Below, piece by piece: positions 53,232-62,721 of a DNA stretch of 64,000 bases. The stretch lies in assembly GCA_016704895.1 (NCBI GenBank), contig JADIZG010000004.1, positions 39,823 through 103,822 of the forward strand. The letters are read 5' to 3'. The stretch comes from Betaproteobacteria bacterium. Its GTDB lineage: Bacteria > Pseudomonadota > Gammaproteobacteria > Burkholderiales > Casimicrobiaceae. The position numbers and the translations under genes were made by a program. The notes under the pieces were generated by a model that was not told the origin of the DNA, did no database searches, and was given only the letters and a program-made list of their open reading frames with translations. The stretch's first letter is position 1. Each line of letters begins with the position of its first letter.

Positions 53232-54476
53232 ATGTTCCGCGTGACGCAGTACCTCGAGGAAGTGCGGCATCCGACGCCGGTCGGCCCGAAGCGCCATCCG
53301 CCCGGCCCGGTGGTGATCTGGAACCTGATCCGGCGCTGCAACCTCGCCTGCCAGCACTGCTATTCGATCTCGGCCGACATCGACTTTCCCGGCGAGCTTG
53401 CGACGCCCGACATCTACCGGACGATGGACGACCTCAAGTCGTTCGGGGTCCCGGTGCTGATCCTCTCAGGCGGCGAGCCGCTCCTGCATCCCGACGTCTT
53501 CGCGATCTCGAAGCGCGCGAAGTCGATGGGCTTCTACGTGGGGCTGTCGACCAACGGCACGATGATCGACGAGGCGATGCTGCCGAAGGTGGCGGCGATC
53601 GGCTACGACTACGTCGGCATCAGCCTCGACGGCATCGAGGCGACGCACGACCGGTTCCGCCGCAAGGTCGGCGCCTACGCGGCGTCGCTCGCCGCCGTGC
53701 GCCGCTGCCGCGAAGCGGGGCTCAAGGTCGGCATCCGCTTCACGCTGACGCAGGACAACGCGCACGACCTGCCGGCGCTCCTCGAGCTGATGGAGACCGA
53801 GGACATCGACAAGTTCTACCTGTCGCACCTGAACTACGGCGGGCGCGGCAACGTCAACCGCAAGACCGACGCGATGTTCCGCACGACGCGCGATGCGATG
53901 GACCTCGTGCTCGACGCGGCCTGGCGCGCGATCGAGGCGGGAAGGAAGCGCGAGTTCGTCACCGGCAACAACGATGCCGACGGCGTCTACCTGCTCCACT
54001 GGGTGCGCGAGCGCTTCCCCGAGCGCGAGGCGCACCTGCGCGCGAAGCTCGCGCAGTGGGGCGGCAACAGCTCGGGCGTCAACATCGCGAACATCGACAA
54101 CCTGGGCAACGTCCACCCCGACACGTTCTGGTGGGACTACACGCTCGGCAACGTGAAGACGCGGCCGTTCTCCGAGATCTGGCGCGACACGTCCGATCCG
54201 CTGATGGCGGGATTGAAGTCGAGCCCGCGCCCGGTCAAGGGACGATGCGCGCGCTGCTCGTACTTCGACGTGTGCGGCGGCAACACGCGCGTGCGGGCCT
54301 GGCAGATCGCGAAGGACGCATGGGCCGAGGATCCGGGCTGCTACCTGGACGACGACGAGCTCGGCATCGAGGCCGGCGGCGAGCGGCTGGTCGCGAAGCC
54401 GTACGTCCGCGTGCGGCGCGCGGATGCGGTGGCGGAGGCCGTCCCGACGGTGACGCCGGGCGAGGCTCGGACGTGA
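53232..54476 (+). CDS. nirJ: Heme d1 biosynthesis radical SAM protein NirJ
   Basis: 414 residues, intact. Radical-SAM motif RRCNLACQHCYS, GGEPLLHPD, STNGTMID, SLDGIEATHDRFR and a SPASM-like C-terminal cluster region CARCSYFDVCGGN. Replaces two propionates by oxo groups on the way to heme d1. Own Dnr-like box. GGAGTGAGG before ATG. Confidence 0.95.
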   Translation: MFRVTQYLEEVRHPTPVGPKRHPPGPVVIWNLIRRCNLACQHCYSISADIDFPGELATPDIYRTMDDLKSFGVPVLILSGGEPLLHPDVFAISKRAKSMGFYVGLSTNGTMIDEAMLPKVAAIGYDYVGISLDGIEATHDRFRRKVGAYAASLAAVRRCREAGLKVGIRFTLTQDNAHDLPALLELMETEDIDKFYLSHLNYGGRGNVNRKTDAMFRTTRDAMDLVLDAAWRAIEAGRKREFVTGNNDADGVYLLHWVRERFPEREAHLRAKLAQWGGNSSGVNIANIDNLGNVHPDTFWWDYTLGNVKTRPFSEIWRDTSDPLMAGLKSSPRPVKGRCARCSYFDVCGGNTRVRAWQIAKDAWAEDPGCYLDDDELGIEAGGERLVAKPYVRVRRADAVAEAVPTVTPGEART

Positions 54477-56206
54477 AGTTCACCTGCGCGGCCGGAACAC
54501 CGGGGCCGGGCTCCATGCAGACAAGGCCGGGGTCCGACCCCGATGCGCCAGCGCGAGAGCGGGGACAGGCAACGCCCGCCGGGTGCGGGCTGTCCCTGCT
54601 TTCGCGCTGGCGCTGCGCGATCGGCTGGACGGTCTACCTCGCGATCGCGGTGCTCGTCGTCGCGTTCGCCGGCGCGGCAGCGGCGCAGTCGCCCGCACCG
54701 GCCGCGGCGCCTGCGGCCCCCGTCGATGCGGGGGCGCTCTACACGACGCACTGCGCGGCCTGCCACGGCGCCGACCGCTTCGGCGTGATGGGCCCGGCGC
54801 TGCTTCCCGAGAGCCTCGAGCGCCTGCGCAAGCCCGCCGCCGCCGAGACGATCGCGAAGGGCCGTGCTGCGACGCAGATGGCCGGCTTCTCGCCGGCGCT
54901 CTCGAAGGCGGAGATCGACGCGCTGGTCGCGTACATCTACTCTCCGCCCGCCACGAAGCCCGTCTGGGGCGAGGCGGACATCCGGGCGTCGCGGGTCGTC
55001 CACCGGACGCGCGACTCGCTGCCGGACAAGCCGTCGTTCTCCGCGGATCCGCTGAACCTGTTCGTCGTCGTCGAGGCGGGCGACCACCACGCGTCGATCC
55101 TCGACGGCGACCGCTTCGAGCGCATCGCGCGGTTCCCGACGCGCTACGCGCTGCACGGCGGGCCGAAGTTCTCGCCGGACGGCCGCTTCGTCTACTTCGC
55201 GTCGCGCGACGGCTGGATCAGCAAGTACGACATCTGGAACCTCGCGATGGTCGCCGAAGTGCGCGCGGGGCTCAACACGCGCAACGCCGCGGTCTCGGGC
55301 GACGGCAGGTACGTGATGGTCGGCAACTACCTGCCGCACTCGGTGGTCGTGCTCGACGCGGACCTGAACCTCGTCAAGGTGATGCCGGCCGTCGACCGGG
55401 AGGGCAGGCGGAGCTCGCGCGTGTCGGCGGTCTACGACGCGTCGCCGCGCAGGAGCTTCGTCGTCGCGCTCAAGGACATCCCCGAGGTCTGGGAGGTGAG
55501 CTACGACCCGAAGGCGCCCGAGATCCCGATCGGCGTCATCCACGACTTCCAGTACCGCGAGGGCGCCTTCGTGCCGGGCTTCATGAACGTGCGCCGGTCG
55601 GTGCTGCAGGACACGCTAGACGACTTCTTCTTCACGCAGGACTACAGCGAGGTGATGGGCGCGTCGCGCGAGGCGGGCAAGGGGCAGGTCGTGCACCTGG
55701 ACGTGCGCCGCAAGATCGCCGACCTCGACCTGCCCGGCATGCCGCACCTGGGCTCCGGCATCACCTTCGTCCACGACGGCAGGCCGGTGATGGCGACGCC
55801 GAATCTCAAGGAGGGCGTCGTCAGCGTGATCGACATGAAGACCTGGAAAGCGGTGAAGCAGATCGCGACGAACGGTCCGGGCTTCTTCATGCGCAGCCAC
55901 GACGCGACGCCGTACGCGTGGATCGACTCGATGATGGGGGCGCGCAAGGACACGCTGCAGGTGATCGACAAGCGCACGCTGGCGATCGCCGGCGAGGTGA
56001 CGCCGTCGCCCGGGAAGACGGCGGCGCACATCGAGTTCGACCGCTACGGCAGGCACGCGCTCGCGAGCGTGTGGGAGAACGACGGCGCGGTGGTCGTCTA
56101 CGACGCGGCGACGCTGAAGGAAGTGAAGCGCATCCCGGCGTCCAAGCCGGTCGGCAAGTACAACGTCTGGAACAAGATCACCCGCGAGGCGGGGACGAGT
56201 CACTGA
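54474..56206 (+). CDS. nirN: NirN, cytochrome cd1-like d1 maturation protein (start uncertain)
   Basis: About 575 residues as read from GTG at 54474. Export segment YLAIAVLVVAFAGAAAA, heme c motif TTHCAACHGADRFG, then a d1-type propeller (FSPDGRFVYFASRDGWISKY, GYLPHS-like NYLPHSVVVLDADLN, GMPHLGSGITFVHDGRP, HIEFDRYGRHALASVWEN). Dihydro-d1 dehydrogenase that also hands heme d1 to NirS. The first about 46 codons run through an inverted-repeat element (54529-54613), so the natural start is unclear and probably lies after it. Confidence 0.9.
54529..54613. repeat. Inverted-repeat element at the nirJ-nirN junction
   Basis: A GGGGTCCGACCCC palindrome (54529-54541), then 24-base arms at 54545-54568 and 54590-54613 with a 21-base loop. 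The arms match at 22 of 24 positions and both mismatches become G-U pairs in RNA, so the transcript folds into one long hairpin. It overlaps the apparent nirN N-terminus. Confidence 0.85.
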
Positions 56207-56209
56207 CCC

Positions 56210-56231
56210 GTCGGCCTGAAGGCCGACCCAC
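56210..56231. repeat. Intergenic palindromic repeat, family 1
   Basis: GTCGGCCTGAAGGCCGACCC, the inverted form of the family-1 unit, just after nirN and just before the second poly-G tract; nirN and dnr are convergent here. Confidence 0.85.
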
Positions 56232-56255
56232 GGCGCGGGCGGGGCGCGGGTCGGG

Positions 56256-57047
56256 TCAGCCCACGCCGCCGATGCGGCGCCGGCGGCCGCCTGGCGACGC
56301 GCGCAGCCGGGGGGGGGGCCCCGCCCGGGCCGGGGGGGGGGCGGGGGCCGCCCCGGCCCCGGGGGGGGGGCCGGGGGGCGCAGCGCCGTCGACGATGTGC
56401 ACGTCGCGGCCGTCGACACTGATGAGCCCGAGCGTCTGCAGGTCGTGGAGGATGCGCGAGAAGTGCTCGGGCGTCAGGTTGAGCCGCGACGCGACGATCG
56501 CCTTCGACACCGGCAGGGTGAGCTTCGTGGCGCCGCTGTCGGCGGCCTGGGCGTCGTCCTGCCGCAGCAGGTAACCGATCACGCGCTGCGTCCCGGACTG
56601 CAGCGAGTAGCTCTCGACGTCGGAGATGAGCGAGTGCAGCCGTCGCGAGAGGCCCGCCAGCATCTTCTTCGCGAAATCCGGCTCGCGCGCGAGCTCGTCG
56701 AACACGGCCTCCTTCGCGACGTGGAGCAGCATCGTGTCGGCGAGCGTCTGCGCCATCACGATGTACGGCTTCTCCATGAACATCAGCGCCTCGCCGAACG
56801 AGCCGCCCGGCCCGATGATCTCGACGACCTTCTCCTGCCCGGACGGCGTGACGAACGAGAGCTTCACCTGACCGTAGATGACCAGGTAGAAGCCGTTCGC
56901 CGGGTCCCCCTTGTTGAACAGGATCTCGCCGCGCGGCACGTGCAGCTCGGTCGTGCTCGCCGACAGGCGGTCGAGCTCGGCGGGCGCGAACTCCTTGAAC
57001 AGCGGGAGGGTCGCGAGAAAGGCCTGGGTCTTGATCTTCGGCGGCAT
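56256..57047 (-). CDS. dnr: Crp/Fnr family regulator of the Dnr/NNR type (3' end obscured)
   Basis: Read from MPPKIKTQAFLATLPLF (ATG 57047). Cyclic-nucleotide-binding-like domain (GEILFNKGDPANGFYLVIYG, GPGGSFGEALMF), dimer helix and winged helix-turn-helix LPVSKAIVASRLNLTPEHFS. No N-terminal cysteine cluster, so not a [4Fe-4S] Fnr; the Dnr/NNR group senses NO through heme. The natural end is near 56385, but the reading continues into the poly-G tract, giving a false proline-rich tail. Likely binds the boxes listed in this window. Confidence 0.88.
   Translation of the reverse strand: MPPKIKTQAFLATLPLFKEFAPAELDRLSASTTELHVPRGEILFNKGDPANGFYLVIYGQVKLSFVTPSGQEKVVEIIGPGGSFGEALMFMEKPYIVMAQTLADTMLLHVAKEAVFDELAREPDFAKKMLAGLSRRLHSLISDVESYSLQSGTQRVIGYLLRQDDAQAADSGATKLTLPVSKAIVASRLNLTPEHFSRILHDLQTLGLISVDGRDVHIVDGAAPPGPPPGAGAAPAPPPARAGPPPRLRASPGGRRRRIGGVG
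56309..56380. other. Second poly-G/C tract (probable artefact)
   Basis: Seventy bases of long G runs with C patches, close to a family-1 repeat, covering the 3' end of the dnr gene. Similar in nature to 9570-9880. Confidence 0.75.
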
Positions 57048-57179
57048 CGGTCGGCAGGCGTCGGCGGCCGGAAGCGTAGCACGCCGGCGGCACCGCGCCG
57101 GTGCGGTCCGGGCCGGATTGCGTTTCGGCGCCGGGCAAGGGATGATAGCCGGTTCTACGCCGCCGAAAGTGCCTCGCCC

Positions 57180-57820
57180 ATGTCCGAACGCTCGACCGAC
57201 CGTGCCCTCGACGAACCGCTGACCGACAGCGAGCTCGACGAACTCGAGGCCTTCCTTGCCTCGGACGCCGTGCCGCAGGACTGCATGGACCTCGAGATGC
57301 TCGACGGCTACCTCTGCGCGATCGTGAGCGGTCCGGCGGTCATCCAGCCCTCCGAGTGGATTCCGGGCGTCTGGAGCGAGGGCGGTCGCGCGGCCACGCC
57401 GGCCTACGGCTCCTCCGAGCAGGCGCAGCGCGTGATGGGCCTGATGCTCCGGCACCTGGTCGGCCTGCAGCGGACGCTGGAGGAGTCGCCGACGCGATTC
57501 AAGCCGCTCCTCTACCTCGCCGACGAGCGCGCGAAGCCCGAGAAGGCCGAGAAGGCCGAGAAGGGGCCGGGCGAGGCCACGGCATGGTGCGAAGGGTACA
57601 TGTCGGGCGTCAAGCTGCGCGACGACGACTGGCAGCCGCTCTACGACGCGCGCGAGGCCCGCGACTGGATCTTCCCGGTCGAGGCGCTCGCGTTCGGCGA
57701 CCAGGACCCCGAGTTCGCCGAGTGGATCGACGACAAGGAGAAGCGCGCCTCGCTCGTCGAGGAGCTTCCGCTCGCCGCGGTGCTCATCTACCGCTACTGG
57801 CACGACCGCCGGCGCGCTAG
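57180..57820 (+). CDS. YecA/UPF0149 family protein (3' end uncertain)
   Basis: About 210 residues. LTDSELDELEAFLASDAVPQ, MDLEMLDGYLCAIVSGPAVI, WCEGYMSGVKLRDDDWQPL and LPLAAVLIYRYWHDRRR match the YecA-like family. The frame stays open to 58343 over an opposing gene with no family similarity, so I place the end at the TAG at 57820, reached by a shift near the last helix. No SEC-C zinc motif is seen. Function unknown. Confidence 0.75.
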
Positions 57821-58024
57821 CGCGGCCCGCGAGCGCGGATCGCGACGCAGGCGCGGAGACCCGCGGCAGGCTCGCCCGACGGCGGCCGCAGGACCCGACG
57901 GGGACCGACGCGCGCGGCCGCCGCCACCGTTGACGCGGCGTTTGTGGACCGAGGAGGCCGCGGCGTTGCGTGGCGCGCCTTGCCGCCGGGCGCGCGGCGA
58001 CCGAGCCCCCGGCGCGTCGGGCCA

Positions 58025-58408
58025 TCAGGTCGCCCGGTTACTCACCTCGATCAGGTTGCCGTCCGGGTCGCGCAGGTATACCGACCGGATCGGTCCCGTC
58101 GCGCCGGTTCGCATCACCGGACCTTCCTCGATCGCGACGCCGCAGGCGCGCAGGTGCGCGATCACCTCGTCCAGCGGCACGTCCGTCAGGAAGCAGAGGT
58201 CGGCGGACCCGCGCGTCGGCGCGGCCGCGTGCGGCTCGAACTCGCGGCCGGCCGCGTGCAGGTTGATCTTCTGGGCGCCGAACGCGAGCGCCTTGCGCCC
58301 TGCGCCGAACGTGACCTCCTCCATCCCCAGCGCGCGAACGTAGAACGCGACCGTCGCGTCGACGTCGGCGACGGTGAGCACGAGGTGGTCGAGCGACGCG
58401 GGGCGCAC
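58025..58408 (-). CDS. VOC (glyoxalase/bleomycin-resistance) family protein
   Basis: 127 residues from GTG at 58408. LDHLVLTVADVDATVAFYVR, GAQKINLHAAG, GSADLCFLTDVPLDEVIAHL and YLRDPDGNLIEVSN: the paired beta-alpha-beta-beta-beta modules with the terminal metal-ligand Glu. Substrate unknown. Seven bases after the preceding gene. Confidence 0.9.
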   Translation of the reverse strand: MRPASLDHLVLTVADVDATVAFYVRALGMEEVTFGAGRKALAFGAQKINLHAAGREFEPHAAAPTRGSADLCFLTDVPLDEVIAHLRACGVAIEEGPVMRTGATGPIRSVYLRDPDGNLIEVSNRAT

Positions 58409-58415
58409 GGATGGC

Positions 58416-58803
58416 TCACCGGTGCTCGCTCGACCAGGTCTCGTCGTCGAGCTTCCACGCGCCGCCCTCGCGGACCATCTCGATGCGGCCCGACCACTTG
58501 ACGTGCGCCGCATCGCGGGCGACGGCGCCCAGCGCGCCGCGGTCGCCCGCGACCGCCTGCGCCTGGATCGTGACCGGCGTGGGCGGAAACCGCTTGAACC
58601 GCAGGAACCACTCGTCGCGCTCGGCGGACGGCATGCCGGCGACGACGCGCCGGTAGTTGGCGGAGAGCTGGGGGAGCACGGCGTCCGCCTTCGTCGCCTT
58701 GCCCGCGGCGGCCCGCAGGTCGAGGTAGGCGCGTGCGGCGGGTCCGGGTCCGCTCTGGGCGTGCACGGACGCGCCGAGCGTCGCCGCGAAGCGCGAACGC
58801 CAC
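58416..58803 (-). CDS. Hypothetical exported protein
   Basis: About 128 residues. A signal peptide (FAATLGASVHA) becomes complete if a shift near 58785 joins GTG 58803 to the body. Body: ARAYLDLRAAAGKATKADAV, ERDEWFLRFKRFPPTPVTIQ, RIEMVREGGAWKLDDETWSS. The layout, an N-terminal helix plus a final beta hairpin ending in W-K-L-D, resembles DUF4878/NTF2-like lipoproteins, but I cannot assign it firmly. Confidence 0.65.
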
Positions 58804-59105
58804 CGGCGGCGAGCGCTCGATGCTGCTGTTCAGGCGGTGCCGGGTGTCATCGTGGCGGATTCGCGCGGCGAACGGGCCGTGCGCGAGCGATCATACGACG
58901 ATGCGTCGCGGGCAGCGAGTCCGCGACGGTGGCGGCCTCCGGCGTCGAGCAGGGACCGCCACTTCCGCGCGGGGCCGCGCGCCCCGAGAATTCGCCGACG
59001 CGCCCGCGGTCGAGCCCGAAGTGCGACGCAGGGCCGGTCGAACGCGTTCTCGCACTTCGCCGGGACGAGGTCGGGTCCGGCGACTCGATCGCACAGTGTG
59101 ATCGA
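58804..59105. other. Gene-free interval
   Basis: About 300 bases; I find no gene, repeat or recognisable site in it. Confidence 0.4.
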
Positions 59106-60308
59106 TCAGTCGGGCGGATAGCGGTCCAGCCACCACGCCGACGCATCGGTCGCGGGCTGGAATTCGCCGATCGGCCACTCCGGGAACGTGGCGAGGTCGT
59201 CGGCGAGCGTCGCGATCACGTCGACGAGCTCGAGCCCGTTGGTGAAGCGCGTCGGGATGGCCTCGATGCCGTGCAGGGCGCCCAGCAGATGGCCCGCGAT
59301 CGCGCCGGTCGAGTCGCTGTCGCCATCATGGTTGACGGCGAGCCGCACGCCGGCGTCGAAGTCGGGCGCTGCGAGCGTGCAGTAGACGGCGATCGCGCCC
59401 GCTTCCCCGGCGACCCAGCCTTCGCCCAGCCGCGCTACGAGGTCGGCCGTCGGCGTGCCGGATGCGGCGAGCTTCCGCGCGTGCTCGAGGGCCGCCATCG
59501 TCTCCGCGTGGCCGGGACGCCGCACGAGAATCGCCGTTGCCCGGTCGAGCGCATCGCGCAACGGCAACTCCCGTGCGAGCAGCGCGACGAGCGCCGCGAC
59601 GAATCCGGCGGCGAGCTGGCCGGTCGGATGGCCGTGGGTGAGCGCCGCGGTCTCGGCGCCGAGCTCGAGCGCGTGCTTCGCGACGCGGTTCGGCGACATG
59701 CCCTCGTCCAACCGCGCACACCACAGGCCGACCGGTGCGACGCGCATCGCGCCGCCGCAGCCCTTGCTCGTGTTGCGCGGACGCTCGCCGTACGACGCGC
59801 GGCCGCGCAGCGCGTCGATCACCGTGACGCCCGGCACGCGGGAGGCGAACAGCGCTTTCTCCCGGATCAGCCAGCCGTCGAGCGAAGGCGCGACCGTCGC
59901 GGATTCGCCTTGCGTGTGCAGCCAGCGCAGGTAGGCGTGGCCGACCACCGACGGGACATCCACCGTGCCCTTCACGGCGCCGCAGGCGTAGGCGCGCAGC
60001 AGCCCCTCGGCGGTGAACATCGCCAGCTGCGTGTCGTCGGTGATCGCACCGTACCGGCCGAACGCCGGCTGGTAGCCGTGAACGCCTCCGGCGCCGATCT
60101 CCGTGCGGATCTCGGCGAGCGACATGAATTCCACGGGCGCGCCCAGCGCGTCGCCGACGGCGCCCCCGACCATGCATCCGCGCCAGCGGCGGCGGCGCGC
60201 GGGCGTGGGCTTCGGCCGGTGGAGGCGGGTGGCAGTGTCCCGTGCGCCCGTTCCGGGAACGGCGGTCGTGGCCGCGCTGTCGGCGGGGGGCGGTGTCTGC
60301 TTCATCAT
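59106..60308 (-). CDS. ADP-ribosylglycohydrolase family protein
   Basis: 400 residues, intact. DraG/ARH fold with two-magnesium site motifs: GGAVGDALGAPVEFMS, AITDDTQLAMFTAEGLL, and NHDGDSDSTGAIAGHLLGAL near the C-terminus. Removes ADP-ribose from proteins or small molecules. No DraT or toxin-like ADP-ribosyltransferase is next to it; the target is not evident. The first 40 residues are a low-complexity extension. Confidence 0.92.
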   Translation of the reverse strand: MMKQTPPPADSAATTAVPGTGARDTATRLHRPKPTPARRRRWRGCMVGGAVGDALGAPVEFMSLAEIRTEIGAGGVHGYQPAFGRYGAITDDTQLAMFTAEGLLRAYACGAVKGTVDVPSVVGHAYLRWLHTQGESATVAPSLDGWLIREKALFASRVPGVTVIDALRGRASYGERPRNTSKGCGGAMRVAPVGLWCARLDEGMSPNRVAKHALELGAETAALTHGHPTGQLAAGFVAALVALLARELPLRDALDRATAILVRRPGHAETMAALEHARKLAASGTPTADLVARLGEGWVAGEAGAIAVYCTLAAPDFDAGVRLAVNHDGDSDSTGAIAGHLLGALHGIEAIPTRFTNGLELVDVIATLADDLATFPEWPIGEFQPATDASAWWLDRYPPD

Positions 60309-60413
60309 GGCGGTTGCGGGGCGACGCCCGTTCGCGCCATCGTAGACCAGCCCATCGCGGGCGGCCAGCGGGTCGCTGCACCGCCCGCGGTCGGCGCCGA
60401 TCCACGGCGCCCC

Positions 60414-60608
60414 TCAATCGAACGGTGGCCGTCGGGCGAGCGCTGCGTCGTGCGCGAGCTCCCACGCATCGATCAGCGCGACGAGCTCGTCGAAGCGCCG
60501 TCCGGCCGGCGTGTCCGGGTCGCAGAGCATCAGGTCGTCGAGCTCGTCTAGCGCCGCGACGTAGTCGCGCTCGGTCGAGATCGTCCCGGGATCGAGTGGA
60601 TGAGCCAT
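60414..60608 (-). CDS. Small HigA N-terminus-like protein without HTH
   Basis: 64 residues with GAGGAGA before ATG. ERDYVAALDELDDLMLCDPD followed by TPAGRRFDELVALIDAWE matches the N-terminal helical region of HigA-type antitoxins (typically E-x-D-Y-x-x-A-L-x-E-I-E-x-L-M), but the helix-turn-helix that should follow is missing and no toxin is adjacent. Confidence 0.65.
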   Translation of the reverse strand: MAHPLDPGTISTERDYVAALDELDDLMLCDPDTPAGRRFDELVALIDAWELAHDAALARRPPFD

Positions 60609-60768
60609 CGTCGTCTCCTCGCACAGGGGCGCCCGCGGGACTCCGGAGGGAAATGCCCAGGGGAGGGCGGACATCCCCGTCCGGAGCCGCGGACGATTCG
60701 TGCATCCTCCGCCGGGAGGCGGCGGTTTCGCCTTCGACCCTTCGGCCGACGCGGCGCCGCCGCGCCGG

Positions 60769-60798
60769 AAAAAAAGAACGGGCAAGCTGCCTTGCCCG
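60769..60798 (-). terminator. Rho-independent terminator on the minus strand
   Basis: Reading the minus strand: perfect 8-base stem CGGGCAAG/CTTGCCCG with a four-base loop, then TTCTTTTTTT. No protein gene on the minus strand ends just upstream, so it may end a small RNA or an unseen transcript. The surrounding 60609-61182 has no gene I can support. Confidence 0.75.
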
Positions 60799-61182
60799 CG
60801 AAGCCAGTCCTGTCGACGGGCGCCACCGGCCCGCCGGGGGCGGGCCAGGATGGTGAGGGGTGCGCGCGCGCCCGGGCTTCGCGATCGACCCATCCAGTCG
60901 GGTCGGGCGGCGTCGCCGCCGTTCGCACGCGCATGAACCTGCAAGCCGGTGACCGACGACCGACCGTCGCATCATCGGCGATCGCGTCGGGGCGCCGCCA
61001 TCGGTCGCGCCGCGGACGCGTGTCGGACGGACGCCGACGTGCGCGCGGTTCCGGATCGCGGCGTCGGACGTTCGGCGACACGACGCCGACCGGGTTGCCT
61101 ATCCCGGCGCGCGCCGCCCATCGCGACAATGCGTCGACGGCGCCGCCATTCGATGCGCGGCCCGCCACGGGAGGACAAGCCG

Positions 61183-61572
61183 ATGCTCACGCTCGACGAA
61201 GCACGTGCGCGCCACGACGCGACGGCCCGCCTGCATGCAGCCGCGATCGACGCGTGCCGACGCGCCGCCGACGCGTGCGCGCGCCGGATGCTGGCATCGA
61301 CGGGCGATGCCGGGGGCACCGACGACCGGATGCGCCTCGCGATGGACGGCGTCGAGGTGCTCGGGGCGACCGCGGGCGTGCTCGCGCGTGCGAGTCCGCA
61401 TTCGACGTCCGCGCTCTCGCTCGCCGAAGTCGTCGCCGAGGGCTGCGCGATCGCGTTCGATCGGGGTGGCGGCGAGGACGAGACGGCGCGCGCTTGCCGC
61501 GAATGCGCCCGGGCCTGCCACGCGCTGCGGACGTCGGTGGCGCCCGCGAGACTGCGCTGCGTCGCCGGCTGA
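61183..61572 (+). CDS. Four-helix-bundle, Csp/DUF326-like protein with reduced cysteines
   Basis: 129 residues. Helical pattern with cysteines at AIDACRRAADACARRM, VAEGCAIAF, ARACRECARACHAL. The middle helices (VLGATAGVLARASPHSTSAL) align with the copper storage protein layout where the motif C-x-x-C-A-D recurs, but several positions that carry Cys in copper storage proteins are Val, Ala or Gly. GGGAGG before ATG. Copper binding is possible but weaker than in true Csp. Confidence 0.6.
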   Translation: MLTLDEARARHDATARLHAAAIDACRRAADACARRMLASTGDAGGTDDRMRLAMDGVEVLGATAGVLARASPHSTSALSLAEVVAEGCAIAFDRGGGEDETARACRECARACHALRTSVAPARLRCVAG

Positions 61573-61700
61573 GCGGCGTCAAACGATGAAGCGGTCTTCG
61601 TCACGGGCAGGAGCGTCGGCGAGGCGCTCGCCCGGCGGACGGCGCCCTGCCACCCGGCGGACGGGGAACTTCGCGCCTCCCCGCCGCTCTCACGAGGTCC

Positions 61701-62650
61701 ATGATCCTTCGCTTCCGCCCCGGGCGCCGTTTCGGCGCCGCGATCCTCGCGCTCACCGTCCTCCTCGGCGCGGGCTGCGCCGCGCTCGTCACGCAGGAGC
61801 GCGAGCTCACCTTCAGGCCGGTCCGCGAGGCGTCGGGCTGGTTCTCGGGGCTGCCTGCGGACGTGCGGGAGTTCTACCTGCCGGTCTCGGACGCGCCGGA
61901 CGCCGAGCGCCTGCACACCTGGCACTGGCCGAGCGAGGAACCCGAACGCCCCGACGCTGCTCTATCTCCACGGCGTGCGCTGGAACCTGACCGGCCACCT
62001 GCGCCGGATCGAGAACCTCCGCAGCTTCGGCTTCTCGGTCGTCGCGATCGACTACCGCGGGTTCGGCAAGAGCGACGGCGAGATGCCTTCCGAGGAGGGC
62101 GTCTACGACGACGCGCACGTCGCGTGGCGATGGCTCGTCGCGCACGAGCGCGATCCGGCGAAGCGGTACGTCTACGGCCATTCGCTGGGGACCGCGGTCG
62201 CGACGCACATCGCGACCGACGAGGGCGCGCGCGACGGCATGGCGGGGCTGATCCTCGAGGGCGGGTTCACGTCGCTGCCCGAGATGGCGAAGGCGCTCGC
62301 CCCGTCGTGGCTGCCGATCGACTGGCTCGTGACGCAGCGCTTCGACACGATCGACAAGATCGCGAAGGTGCCCGCGCCGGTGCTGCTCGTCCACGGCACC
62401 GGCGACAGGCTGGTGCCCCACCGCTTCTCGGAAGCGCTCTACGCGGCCGCGCCCGAGCCGAAGAAGCTCGTCCTCGTCGAGGGCGGGGGGCACTACAACA
62501 CGTCCTGGGTCGGCGCGGCGCAGTACCGCGAGGCGATCGCGGAGCTGTTCGGCGTTCCCGCGCGCGGCCGCGCTGCGGCCGTCGGACCGGCGGTCGAAAC
62601 CTCGCCAAGCGCGTCGTCGCCGCCACGGCCGCCGGGGACCGGAGCCGTAA
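61701..62650 (+). CDS. Alpha/beta hydrolase lipoprotein (frameshifted)
   Basis: About 300 residues. Lipoprotein signal with lipobox LLGAGCAAL. After a shift near 61945: PTLLYLHGVRWNLTGHLRRI, VVAIDYRGFGKSDGEMPSEE, nucleophile elbow VYGHSLGTAVATHI, acid region LLVHGTGDRLVPHRFSEAL and VEGGGHYNTSW with the catalytic histidine. The 3' end is uncertain: with one more shift a TAA at 62648 ends it. Substrate unknown. Confidence 0.82.
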
Positions 62651-62721
62651 CGGCGGCTTCGGTCGACCACCGGGAGACTGCTGCGCCCGGCTTTCGAACC
62701 ATTGCGGCCCGGACCCCAGAT

